Assembly: GCF_018252635.1 (NCBI RefSeq)
Contig: NZ_JAGTXM010000001.1
Coordinates: 868,122 to 932,121, forward strand
DNA length: 64,000 nucleotides
From: Citrobacter amalonaticus
GTDB lineage: Bacteria > Pseudomonadota > Gammaproteobacteria > Enterobacterales > Enterobacteriaceae
Reading direction: 5' to 3'
The position numbers were made by a program, and so were the translations under genes. Shown in pieces: positions 48,492 through 59,300 of this stretch (the stretch's first letter is position 1; each line of letters starts with the position of its first letter). The notes under the pieces were generated by a model. The model did no database searches. It saw only the letters and a program-made list of their open reading frames with translations, and was not told the origin of the DNA.

Positions 48492-48500
48492 AGTATAACA
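48492..48500 (-). promoter_or_regulatory. ssrA promoter, extended -10
   Basis: Minus strand TGTTATACT, an extended -10 (TGn plus TATACT at 48492-48497), about 14 bases before the mature tmRNA 5' end. The same TATACT lies at this place in E. coli. The -35 element is weak. Confidence 0.65.
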
Positions 48501-48538
48501 GACTTGTGACAGCCCTTTCCAGCCCAATCCTCAAGGAT

Positions 48539-49729
48539 TTACCGCTCGCGCAGCGCTTCTCGCGCCCGATTGAACGGTTTGATTAAATAGTCGACGATGG
48601 TTTTCTCACCTGTTTTTATATCCACTGTTGCAATCATGCCCGGGACGATGGAAAAACGGCGTCCCAGCTTGTTTTGCAGATAGTCCTGATGGGTACGGAT
48701 GAAGACGCGGTAGTAAAAGATTTCTGGCTTCACTTTGTCCTGAATGGTATCCGGCGAGATAGTTTCGACAACGCCTTCCAGCCCGCCGTAGATGGCATAA
48801 TCATAGGCGGTGATTTTGACCAGCGCGCGTTGTCCCGGATGGATAAAAGCGATATCACGTGGTGAAAGTCGTGTTTCAATCAGCAGATGATCGTCAACGG
48901 GGACGATCTCCATCATCTCGCCGTTTGGCGGGATCACGCCGCCGATGGTCGTGACCTGGATGTTCTTCACAATGCCGCGTACCGGTGAACGAACGGTCAG
49001 GCGGGTCACCGAATCTTCGCGTCCTTTAATGATGGCGGAAAGCATCGCGACTTCAGCATTGGCTTTGGACAGTGCTTCGCGTGCCTGAACGTAGTATTGG
49101 GAGCGGAGATCGGTCAGTTTCAGCCCAATATCGCTTTTTTGCCGCTGTAAACGCAGCACCTCGACGTGGCTGGCGGCCCCGCTTTTTGCCAGCCGCTCGG
49201 TGATCGCCAGCTCTTTATTCACCAGCGCCAGCGCCTCTTTGAGCTCTGACTGCGCGTCGGCGAGTTGCGCGCGGCGACTGGTATAAAGCCGCGTTTCCGA
49301 GGCGAGCAGATCCGGCCAGGCATTCAGTTCGTCAGAAAAGACCAGCGGCTTGTCGCTGACCTCCGCCGTCAGGCGTTGGCTGGAGGCCAGCGAGGCGCGA
49401 TAGCGGGCGGCGCTTTCGCCGACGTTGGACTCTGAGCGTGTGGGGTCCATCCGTGCCAGAACCTGTGCCGCCTGGACCTGATCGCCTTCATGCACCATCA
49501 GTTCGGCGAGGATCCCCCCGTCGAGCGACTGTAATACTTGCTCGCGCGAGCTAGGGATCACCTTGCCGGTGCCCGTCGAGACTTCATCAAGAATACCGAA
49601 CCACGCCCATACCGCGAGGAGCAGGCACAAGATCCCGGTGAGCCAAATGATGCGGCTGGCGCCTGAGAATTCTTGCTCGCGGCTGTCGTCGAGCGCGTCG
49701 TGGGTTGCATCAGGCTGACTGGTTTTCAT
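48539..49729 (-). CDS. bapD: Type I secretion adaptor (HlyD family), BapD/LapC-like
   Basis: 396 residues. A short cytoplasmic N terminus and one transmembrane helix (about 26-46) are followed by a lipoyl-like half (VIPSSREQVLQSLDGGILAELMVHEGDQV), a coiled-coil region, and the second half ending in the family motif VVDYLIKPFNRAREALRER. It links the ABC exporter to the outer membrane channel for adhesin secretion. The start overlaps the ABC gene stop by 20 bases. Last gene before ssrA, as in Salmonella bapABCD. Confidence 0.92.
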   Translation of the reverse strand: MKTSQPDATHDALDDSREQEFSGASRIIWLTGILCLLLAVWAWFGILDEVSTGTGKVIPSSREQVLQSLDGGILAELMVHEGDQVQAAQVLARMDPTRSESNVGESAARYRASLASSQRLTAEVSDKPLVFSDELNAWPDLLASETRLYTSRRAQLADAQSELKEALALVNKELAITERLAKSGAASHVEVLRLQRQKSDIGLKLTDLRSQYYVQAREALSKANAEVAMLSAIIKGREDSVTRLTVRSPVRGIVKNIQVTTIGGVIPPNGEMMEIVPVDDHLLIETRLSPRDIAFIHPGQRALVKITAYDYAIYGGLEGVVETISPDTIQDKVKPEIFYYRVFIRTHQDYLQNKLGRRFSIVPGMIATVDIKTGEKTIVDYLIKPFNRAREALRER

Positions 49730-51896
49730 TTTTCCACTCCCGCGTGTTGGCCTGCGCGGCCATTCGACTTTGCCCCAGCGCCTGCGCTTTTGGCGCGTCC
49801 ATCACCAGTTGTCCCTCTTTGAGCACCACCACCCGATCGACCAGTTCCAGTACCGGTACGCGGTGGGTAGCGACGACCAGTGTACGGTTACCAAGCCACT
49901 GTCCCAGTCGTTGAATAAACTCGCGTTCGGAATGCTCATCCAGCGAGGCGGTGGGTTCATCGAGCAGGACGATATTGGGCGCGCGCAGCAGCATGCGAGC
50001 GAGCATGATGGATTGTCGCTGACCGCCGGATAGCCCGCTGCCGCCTTCCATAATCGGATGATCGAGACCTTTCGGCAGCCGTTTCACGAAGTTGGCCGCG
50101 CCGCAAATTTCCAGTACGGTAAATATTTCGTCGTCGCTGGCGTGCGGGGCGCCCAGCGTCAGGTTCTCGCGCAGGGTACCGAAAAACAGGCGGGCGTTCT
50201 GGCTGAGAAGGCCGACATTGCGGCGTAAATCGGCCATATCGATGTGCGGCAGGCTGAGGTTATCGAGACGGGCGTCGCCCTCGACCAGATCCACGCCGCC
50301 TGCCAGCGCCTGCAATAGCGTTGATTTGCCCGCACCGTTGCGCCCGAGCACCGCGATGCGCTCGCCAGCGGCGATCTCAAGTCGGTTAATGCGTAGCGGT
50401 ACCCGCTGGTCTTCACTGTGATAGCGAAACTGTGCGTTCTCGAACAAATAGTGACCGTGAAAGATCTCCTGATGCACCAGCGTTTCGTCGCGCTGGGTCT
50501 CGGTGGGGAGCGCCATAATGCTGTCCAGCCCTTTTTTGGCGGCTTTCACCTGTTGCCAGCGCGCCAGCACGCCGCACAGATTGCCCATCGGAGCGATCAT
50601 CCTCGAACCCAGCATTGAAGCGGCAACCACTGAGCCGGTCGTTAGCGTGCCTTCAATTACCAGCGGGGCGCCAAACATCACCACTGCCGCATAGACCAGC
50701 CCCTGGACGGTTACGCCCCAGTTGATCAACCCTTGCGACAGTTCGCGGGTGCGCAGTCCCGATTCGGCGGTGATGCGGATATAGCTGTTCCACTGCTGCA
50801 AAAACCGGTTTTCCGCCTGCATCAGCTTGATATCTTCCAGCCCCTGAACGCTTTCGACCAGCACGGCGTTGCGCAGCGTAGCCTCGTGCGCCGCCTGATT
50901 CGCCAACTCCGCGAGCTTTTTTTGCAGCAGCAGACCGGGAAGGATCATCAGCAACGCGGCGACCGGAGCGATCCAGGCCAGCGGCGGGGCGATGATCGCC
51001 AGCACCACGATGAACAGGAAAAAGAAGGGCAGATCCACAATGGTGGAGATGGTGGAAGAGGTCACCATCTCGCGGATCTGTTCCAGCTCGCGTAGCTGCG
51101 AAATAAAGCTGCCGGTGGAACGGGGGATCGCGCTGTTGCGCAGGCGCAGTGCGTGGCTGAACACGCGATCCGACACCCGCATATCGGCACGTTTACCCAA
51201 CAGATCCATCACGTGACCGCGCGCGAGTCTTAGGAGAAAACCAAACAGCATGGCGATCAATACGCCGACGGCGAGAACGTACAGCGACGGCCACGACTGC
51301 GCCGGGATCACCCGGTCATACACCTGCATTGAGAAGATGATCCCGGAAAGCGAGAGGATGTTGATCAGCAGCGCCGCCAGCATCACCGGGCCGTAAGGGC
51401 GCAGATCTTTCAGCACCAGGCTTTTTAGCCAGTCGGGCTTAAAGCGGGAGATGTAGGCGTCCACCCGACTGTCTTTCACCGCGGAAAGCGGGCGTAACGC
51501 GATGATGAAACGGACTGTCGGCAGCATTTCGCGCAGCGAGAGCCGGTTGCGCTGTAAGTCGCCGTCGATAAAACAGACGTCAAGCTGGTCATCGCCATCG
51601 AACTGTTCTACCAGTACCAGTTCTCCCTCCTGGAGCTGGATCACCACCGGCAGACGCCAGCGGGTGAGCGACTGTTCGGTGGGAGCCAGCGGCTGAAAAG
51701 AGAGCCCCGCCTGGCGTGCCAGTTGGCTGAGCGCCTGCGACATCGGTTTATCTTTGAACCACGGGGCGCTGGCCTGTAACGCGCCGGGTGAACTGGCAAT
51801 ACGGTAATGGGCGGCGATATGGCTCATTGCCCGCGCCCAGTTAGCGAGCGCCAGCGCGGTAATGCGCTCGTCAGAAGGAATATCGGCGTGGGTCAT
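49710..51896 (-). CDS. bapC: Type I secretion ABC exporter, BapC/LapB-like
   Basis: 728 residues. The N-terminal C39-like domain lacks the peptidase cysteine (FKDKPMSQALSQLARQAGLSF), as in LapB and HlyB-type exporters that do not cleave a leader. Six transmembrane helices span about 165-440. The ATPase domain carries Walker A GRNGAGKST, signature LSGGQRQS, Walker B IVLLDEPTASLDE and the H-loop ATHR. It powers export of the BapA-like adhesin. Its ATG overlaps the stop of the TolC-family gene by four bases. Confidence 0.95.
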   Translation of the reverse strand: MTHADIPSDERITALALANWARAMSHIAAHYRIASSPGALQASAPWFKDKPMSQALSQLARQAGLSFQPLAPTEQSLTRWRLPVVIQLQEGELVLVEQFDGDDQLDVCFIDGDLQRNRLSLREMLPTVRFIIALRPLSAVKDSRVDAYISRFKPDWLKSLVLKDLRPYGPVMLAALLINILSLSGIIFSMQVYDRVIPAQSWPSLYVLAVGVLIAMLFGFLLRLARGHVMDLLGKRADMRVSDRVFSHALRLRNSAIPRSTGSFISQLRELEQIREMVTSSTISTIVDLPFFFLFIVVLAIIAPPLAWIAPVAALLMILPGLLLQKKLAELANQAAHEATLRNAVLVESVQGLEDIKLMQAENRFLQQWNSYIRITAESGLRTRELSQGLINWGVTVQGLVYAAVVMFGAPLVIEGTLTTGSVVAASMLGSRMIAPMGNLCGVLARWQQVKAAKKGLDSIMALPTETQRDETLVHQEIFHGHYLFENAQFRYHSEDQRVPLRINRLEIAAGERIAVLGRNGAGKSTLLQALAGGVDLVEGDARLDNLSLPHIDMADLRRNVGLLSQNARLFFGTLRENLTLGAPHASDDEIFTVLEICGAANFVKRLPKGLDHPIMEGGSGLSGGQRQSIMLARMLLRAPNIVLLDEPTASLDEHSEREFIQRLGQWLGNRTLVVATHRVPVLELVDRVVVLKEGQLVMDAPKAQALGQSRMAAQANTREWKNENQSA

Positions 51897-53299
51897 GGCT
51901 GGATCTCCACTGACTGGATCGTGCGGTTTTCCAGACCAAAGGCCTGGCGCATCTGGCCGGTGTTGTACAGGCAGTTAAGCTGGAGTTGATGCAACTGACT
52001 CTCTGTCTGTAACTGCGCGAAGCGCGCCTGATAGACCTCCTGCTCGGCGTTGAGTACGTCGAGAAGCGGTCGGGAGCCGAGGTCGAGATATTGCTGCTGA
52101 TACAGCTCGCGCGTCCGTTCGCTCAACGTCTCCTGGCGCTTTTGGATCTGCAGGGAGGTCGCCAGGTTCATCGCTTCACTTCGATCCGCAAGCAGCTTCT
52201 TGCGCACGTCCAGCCGGGTGCGTTGGATCGCCGACTGGGCGGATTCCACCGCGTGGCTGGCGGCGTTGCGACGGGCGGTTAAGCCGCCGCCCTGATAAAT
52301 GGGCATCTCCACTTTGACCCATGCCGAATACTGGGTACGGTCAACGGACTCATGACCCGCGTAGTTATCGTTGAGATAGCGCCGCACCTCTGGTTCCAGC
52401 GAAACCGTGGGCGTCATCTGCGCGTTGGCATAGTCGAGATTGGCCTGCGCAACGTTGGCCTGCGCCCAGGCCGCAAGAACGGACGGTACTAGTTTGTCGT
52501 CCGGTTTTGCCAGTTCGCAACTACGGGCCAGCTTTTGCGGGAAGTCATTGCTGATAGCGTTAAGGTTTTTCCACCCCAGCCAGGCCATGAGCGTCGCCTG
52601 TGAGCTTTCAAGATTGGCCTGATACTGTACGAGCTGGGAGCGTGCGCCTTCGATGCGCGCGTCGGTCTGCACCACATCCGACAGCGAACTGGCGCCTTCA
52701 TCGTTGCGCTGATTCGCCAGTCTGCCGATGGCGCTCAGCGCGTCCAGTTGCTCCGTTGCCACTGTCACCATCTGTTGCCAGGTCTGCACCTGGACGATAG
52801 CGGTCGCCGTTTCATGACTGACCGTATCAATGCTCACCAGGACGTTGGCCTGTTCCTGCGCCACGCCGGCATTTTCTGCCCGCACCTGGCTGGCGACTTT
52901 GCCGAAGTCATAAAGCATTTGCGACAGTGACAGCACCAGCGACGGGCTGAATCCGCTGTCGGAATAGCTGTTGGTATAGCCGTTGTTCATCCCGGCGTTT
53001 AACTGCGGATAGTATTTGGCTTTCGCGACATCGACCTGCTGGATTTGGGCATACAGTTTACCGACCTCTTCCGCGATCGACGGATGCCAGGTGACGGCGC
53101 GATTGACCGCCTGAGAAAGGGTCAGTTCGCCGGGAGCGGCGCTGTCGCCGCTCAGCGGCATCGGGCCATCAAGCGTGGGCAATTCCTGCTGTTCAACCCA
53201 CTGCTGTGGGGCGATGCGGGGCGTTTCCCCGGCAGCGATTACCGGGGCTGCGCACAGGTTTCCCGCCAGCCACCAGAAAGCAAGCTGTCGTTTTCCCAT
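51893..53299 (-). CDS. bapB: TolC-family outer membrane protein, BapB/LapE-like
   Basis: 468-residue precursor. A signal peptide of about 22 residues (MGKRQLAFWWLAGNLCAAPVIA) is followed by two outer-membrane efflux protein repeats with long coiled-coil helices (AVNRAVTWHPSIAEEVGKLYAQIQQ and LDVLNAEQEVYQARF). It forms the outer membrane/periplasmic tunnel of the type I system. It ends in a four-base overlap with the ABC gene and lies 83 bases after the adhesin gene, a gap containing a GC-rich hairpin. Confidence 0.93.
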   Translation of the reverse strand: MGKRQLAFWWLAGNLCAAPVIAAGETPRIAPQQWVEQQELPTLDGPMPLSGDSAAPGELTLSQAVNRAVTWHPSIAEEVGKLYAQIQQVDVAKAKYYPQLNAGMNNGYTNSYSDSGFSPSLVLSLSQMLYDFGKVASQVRAENAGVAQEQANVLVSIDTVSHETATAIVQVQTWQQMVTVATEQLDALSAIGRLANQRNDEGASSLSDVVQTDARIEGARSQLVQYQANLESSQATLMAWLGWKNLNAISNDFPQKLARSCELAKPDDKLVPSVLAAWAQANVAQANLDYANAQMTPTVSLEPEVRRYLNDNYAGHESVDRTQYSAWVKVEMPIYQGGGLTARRNAASHAVESAQSAIQRTRLDVRKKLLADRSEAMNLATSLQIQKRQETLSERTRELYQQQYLDLGSRPLLDVLNAEQEVYQARFAQLQTESQLHQLQLNCLYNTGQMRQAFGLENRTIQSVEIQP

Positions 53300-53339
53300 T
53301 TTTCTTCCCTAATTGAGCGTTGTTTTTTGCCCCGGGCGA

Positions 53340-53363
53340 ACGTGCGCCCGGGGTCGTTGTGTT
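53340..53363 (-). other. GC-rich hairpin between bapA and bapB
   Basis: Perfect 9-bp stem CCCCGGGCG (53340-53348) / CGCCCGGGG (53355-53363) with a six-base loop, no T-run after it on the minus strand (GCAAAAAACAAC). It may stabilise the giant bapA message 3' end or lower transcription into bapBCD. Confidence 0.6.
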
Positions 53364-53382
53364 GTCGTGTTGTGGGGCGTTA

Positions 53383-56300
53383 TCAGGTCACAATATGGTT
53401 TTGTTCGATAAGCTCCGTCAGCGTGGTTTGAACATTCTCCAGGGTTACCAGTTGCGTGGAGTGCCAGGCGCTGCCTGTCCCGTCACGGTCAATAGAAATG
53501 ATGGTATTGCTGCCGCTGGTGCTGACGTTGAGATAGTTGCCAAGCGTCGCGGTTTGCCCGTTCCAGCCCACCAGCAAATCGCCGATATCAATTTTGTCGC
53601 CCTGCGCCAGCGAGAAGTTTTTCCATGTGTCCGCCCCGTTGCCGCCGGTGGCATCACTGGCGTTGAGCAGGTTGTAGATCAGCGTGTCGCCATACACCGA
53701 TCCCACCAACACGTCGCTTTGCGCGGTGCTGGCGACCTGTGGGGCGATATCCACCGTCAGCGTGGCGGTATCGGTATGACCATGAGTGTCATTCAGCGTG
53801 TAGGTAAAGGTCTCCTTCGCCGTGATCGAAGACAGCGCCACACCGTTGTTGAGCGTGTAGGTGTACGAACCGTCGGCACGGATTTGCAGCGAACCGTAGT
53901 GGCCCTGAAGGGTGGTGGTGGCGCTGGAGTAAGGATCCAGCGTGGCGGTACTGCCGTTAAAGCCGGTAATGGTCAGGCGCGTATCGACAGTGTTCAACTG
54001 ATCCATTGCACCGCCGGAGTCGCTGCCGTCAAAGATATTGCCGGTGACGGTGTGCGTGCCGGAGGTTTCGAAGTTATCCAGATCGACCGTCGTACCGGTA
54101 ATTTTCGGTGTAATGGTCGCTGCGCCCGCCAGGGTGTTATTGCCGGTGAAGTTTAGCGTGTAGGTGCCGCCGTCCAGTTCCAGCCCGTTCAGATTGACGG
54201 TCACGGTGGCGCCGCCCAGCGTGATATTGGCGACCGGCACCGTACCGGAGCGGATGACTACGCCATTTTCCAGTATCGACCAGTTGATGGTCAGGTTGCC
54301 CAGCGTCACCAGCGTCGAGACATCAAAGACGATGGCGGCGCCTTTCAGAATGGTGCCCGCCGCGACGTCAAAGGTGCCGCTACCGCTACCGGTTCTGCCG
54401 AGTACTCCCCAACTGGCGCTGCCGACGGTAGAGTCCAGATAGCTCGCCGTGTCCTGTACCGCCGTAGCAAGCAGGATATCACTGACGTCGTTCACCGCGT
54501 CCAGCGGACGGGCAGTCGGCTGGATGTTGAGCGAGGCGGTATCGGTATCCCCGTTTGGCGCTTTCACGGTGTAGATGAAGCTGTCCGGCGTTTTGGTGCC
54601 GTCTGCACCCACACCGCTTTTCAGGGTATAGGTGTAATTACCGTTGGCATCGATGGTCAACGTGCCGTACGTACCGACAATGGTTGTGGTGCCAGTGGCG
54701 GCAATCGCCACGCCATTTACCTGTGTGACCAATGTGCCGACGGGCGCTATGTCGTCACTCAGTACATTGCCCTGGGTGGTGGTGGTCAAACTGTCAACGC
54801 TGTAAACATGGTCCTCAAGCACGTTCAGCGTGTAGCCGGTGAGCGCCGTGATGCCAAACGCCGGGTTCAGCAGGAACAGGTATTCGCCTCCTGGCAGGTT
54901 TAACGTCAACGGGTTGGACTGACCGCCCAGCAACGGCGCGTTCAGCCAGTTTTTCTCTACTCGCCACTGCTCAAACTGCTGGGTGGCGTCATTGAAGCGA
55001 TAGATGTACAGATCGAAACTGGAGGCCACCGCCACGCCGCCAATGGAGGATTGCAGCGTCATGGTGCGCGTTGAACCCTGCTCAACGTCGAAAATAATCG
55101 GGTTGCTCAGTTTGTCCAGTACGCCCAGATCCAGCACGTTGCCCAGACTGACGTTCACGACCGTAAAGCCGCCCTGTGAGGACGCCCCGTTGTTGATTGC
55201 CTCCACATGCGTGTCATAGGGTAGGGTGGCGACGTTATCCACGGCGGTCACGCTGCTGGGCGGCGCGTCATTGCCCAGAGTAATCACCAGCTTCGCCGAG
55301 GCGCTGTTGCCGCCGCCGTTGATGGTGTAGGTGAAGCTCTCCGTGCGTCCGATAACCGAGGCCGGACTATTTGGGTTCAGTGCGTAGCTGTAGCTACCAT
55401 CCTGATTGATCGTCAGCGTGCCATAGAGACCCTGAATGACGTTACTGCCGGCACCCAGCGTAAAACTTTGGCCATTGGCGTTGGTGATGGTGGTGACGAC
55501 GGTGTCCTGCGGGGCGCTGTCGTTATTCAGCACGTTGCCGGTCTGCGGCGTGGTTGTGGTAATGGTGCCGGCGCTGGTCTCTTCGACGCTGACGTTCAGT
55601 GCGGTGTAAGAGCCCGTCGCCAGCAGCGCCGTGTTGTAGGTCAGAACCCGATACGTTCCTTCCCCCAGCCCGGAGACATTCACCGTGACGCCGCTGCTGC
55701 CGAGCGTCAGCAGATTGGCAAACTGTGCCTGCGCCGTGTCGATAACCGTGGTCCACGAATTGGTCGCGGCGTCATATTTCTGAATCGCCACTTCCTGCGT
55801 ATTCAGCAGTGAGAGCACGACTCCGGTGGCGCTGGCGTCGATCACCAGATTTGCACTGCCGCCATCCTGAATAGTGAACTCAACGGCTGCCGTATCGTTA
55901 CCTAACACGTTCGCCACGTTGCCCAGCGCGCCAACCAGCAGCAAACCATAGTCGCTGAGTTGCTCGGTTGTTACGGTGGCACTGGAGGTTAACTCCAGAT
56001 TCTCAACGTTATCGCTGGCCGAGATGGGCAGCGTTGGCGCGGTGACCTGCGTTGGCGTCGAGGCGTTGCCAACGGCGTCCGTGGCGCTAACGCTGATGTT
56101 CTCACCGCTGGTCTGTTTGCGATCAAAGGTATAGGTGTAATTGCCGCTGCTGTTGGCGGTAGTGGTGACCGTTACGCCCGTGCTGAGGGTGATGGTCACG
56201 GTGCTGCCCGCTTCGGCAGTGCCGCTGATGCTGGCGCCGTCGCTGCTGATGGTGCCGGTTGGCGCGGTCGTCACGGTGTCCACCGTGACGGTATAGCCTG

Positions 56301-59300
56301 ATGACAGTGTGCTGGTGCCGTTGGTATTGGTGGCCGTGGCGGTGAGGACGTGCGTCCCGTCGGCGATATTAGCCTGCGGGGTCAGCGACCAGTTGCCCTG
56401 CGCATCGACGCTGGCGCTACCAATAGAGACACCGTCGCTGTACACCGTAATCGTGGAGAACGGCTGACCCGTCCCGGTTAACAGCGGCCTGGCGTCATTG
56501 GTGGCCTGACCATTAGCCACCAGTCCGGTGATCGATCCCACATCGTCCGTCAGCGAGGCGATCACAGGCGCACCGGGCAGGCCGCTGAACGGCGCGATGA
56601 CGCTGCCGGAGGTCCCGACGTTACCCGCTTTGTCCTGGGCGATGACCTGCAATGTTTCCCCACCGACCTGTGCCGGATTAATCAGAATGTTAAAGCTGCC
56701 GGTGGTGCCGTCCGCAACGCCGGTTCCCAGTACCGTGCCGTTGCTGCTGGTGATGGTGACGGTGCTGCCAGCCTCTGCCGTACCGGTGACGTGACTGCCG
56801 TTGGTGATCACCGCCAGATTAGTCGGTGTGCCGGGCGGGGTGGTATCCACCACGATGGTCGATGCCGCCGACGATGCGCTGACATTGCCCGCGGCGTCGG
56901 TGGCTTTGGCGGTAAAGGTATGCAAGCCCTCGGTCAGTGCGGCGGTTGGGGTAAAGCTCCATGCGCCGTTGGCATCCGCCTGAATGGGGGTTGGCGTGAG
57001 TAACGTTGCGCCGTCATAGAGCGTGATGAATGCGCCCGGTTCGCTGGTCCCACGCAGCTCTGGCAGGGTGTCATTCGTGCTTTGTCCGCTGCCGACGGTG
57101 CCGGTGATATTGCTGACATCATCAAGAATGGTGGTGATCACCGGCGCGTTTGGCGCCAGCGTATCCACTGTGACGGTGAAACTGGCCGCCGGACCGACGT
57201 TGCCCGCAGCGTCGGTCGCCGTTACCGCAAGGGTATGGGCGCCGTTGGTCAGAGCGGTGGTGGGTGTGAAGGTCCAGTTGCCGTCCGTAGCGACAACGAG
57301 GCTGCCAATGACCGTGCCGTTATCGGTAAAGGTCAGCGTGGTGCCCGGTTCTGCCGTGCCGTTAAGCGTGGGTCGGGTGTCATTGGTGCTCTGATTGGGC
57401 GACAGATTACCGGTCTGCGGCGCACTGTCATCCACCACTGAGACGATCACCGGTGCCAGCGGCGCAGTGGTATCAACTGTGATGGCGAAGCTGGCAGAAG
57501 GACCAACGTTACCGGCGGCATCCGTCGCGGTGAAGGTCAGCGAATGATTCCCCTGGCTCAGATCGCCGATGGGGGTAAAGGTCCAGGTCCCGTTCGCCTC
57601 AACCGTCACGCTGGCGAGGGGAACGCCGTTGTCTGTGATGTTGATCGTGGTCCCCGGTTCACCGGTACCGGTGAAGGCGGGACGTGCATCGTTGGTGGTT
57701 TGACCGCTGTTCAGACTGCCGGTGACCGGGCCAACGTCATCCGTCACGCTGCTGATAATCGGTGCGCCAGGCGAAACGGTATCGACCGTCAGAGCAAAAT
57801 TCGCCGATGCCGGTCCGGTATTGCCCGCACTATCGGTGGCGGTGACTCTCAGCGTATGGCTCCCCTGGGAAAGTCCATCTGGTCGGTAGCTCCAGCTCCC
57901 GCCTTCCGTCACGAGGGCGGTGCCAAGCAGAACGTTGCCATCGTAGACGTTAATGGTGCTACCGGGCTCACCGGTTCCGGCAACGATCGGGCGAGTATCG
58001 TTCGTGCTTTGCCCGCTGGTGAGAGCGCCGGTTCCAGGCGTCACATTGTCGGTGACGCTGACGATGGCAGGAGCCGTAGGGGCAACCGTATCGACGACCA
58101 CGGTAAAGGCGGCGCCAGGGCTGACGTTACCGGCCGCGTCTGTGGCGGTGACGTTGAACGTGTGCGATCCATTGCCCAGTGCGGTAGCGGGCGTAAAGGT
58201 CCATGCGCCTGTACCGTCGGTCTGCACGCTACCCAACAGCGTGGTTCCGTCAAAAATGCTGACGGTGCTATTGGCTTCGGCGGTCCCGGCAAGCGTTGGC
58301 CGCGAATCGTTGGTACTTTGGCCGTTGCTCAGCGATCCACTATTGGGGGTGACGTCATCGGTGACGGAACTGATGACCGGAGCCAATGGCGCTTGCGTAT
58401 CAACAGTCAGGGAGAACGCGGCGGACGGGCTTTCGTTGCCTGCCGCATCCGTCGCCGTGACGGTCAGATTGTGCGAGCCGCTGCTTAACGGATTGTCAGG
58501 GGAGAGTGACCAGATCCCGTCGCTGCCCACCACCACGCTACCCACGGCGAGTCCGCCGTCATACAGCGTAACGGTGGAGCCCGGCTCTGCCGTTCCCTGG
58601 AAGCCTGGCTGAGTATCATTGGTGCTTTGCCCGTTCGCCAGTACGCCGGTTACCGGGTTGGTGTCATCGGTGACGCTTTGAATCACCGGAACCCGTGGCG
58701 CGGTGGTATCGACGTTCACCGTCCAGGCAGTAGAAGGCGCGCTGACGTTACCCATTGCATCGGTGGCGGTGACGGTAATCGCGTGCGAGCCTGTGGTCAG
58801 CGTCGGCGCGGTGAAGCTCCAGCTACCGTTGGTGACCTGCGTGGTACCGATTTTTACCCCATTGTCATAGACGGTAATCGTACTGCCTTCTTCGCCGCTG
58901 CCGGTAAAGGCTGGCGTGGTGTCATTGGTGCTGCCGCCGTTACTGATGGCGCCCGTCTGCGGTTCGCTGTTATCCACGGCGCTGGCAATGGTTGGCGCTA
59001 CCGGTGGCGTGGTGTCCACCACCACCACAAAGGGTTCCGACGCCACGCTGGTATTCCCCGCCGCATCGGTGGCGGTGATGGTGAGAGCATGGCTGCCTTC
59101 CCCCAGGCCAGTGGGAGGGGTAAAACTCCACGCGCCGTTAACCACCTGTACCTGACCGATTGGCGTATCGCCATCGTAAATCGTGATGGTTTCGCCGTTG
59201 GTGCCGCTGCCGCTCAGGGTTGGGCGGGTATCGTTGGTCGTCTGTCCGCTGGTCAGCGTTCCCGTTCCGGGGGCAACATCGTCCGTCACGCTGCCAATTG

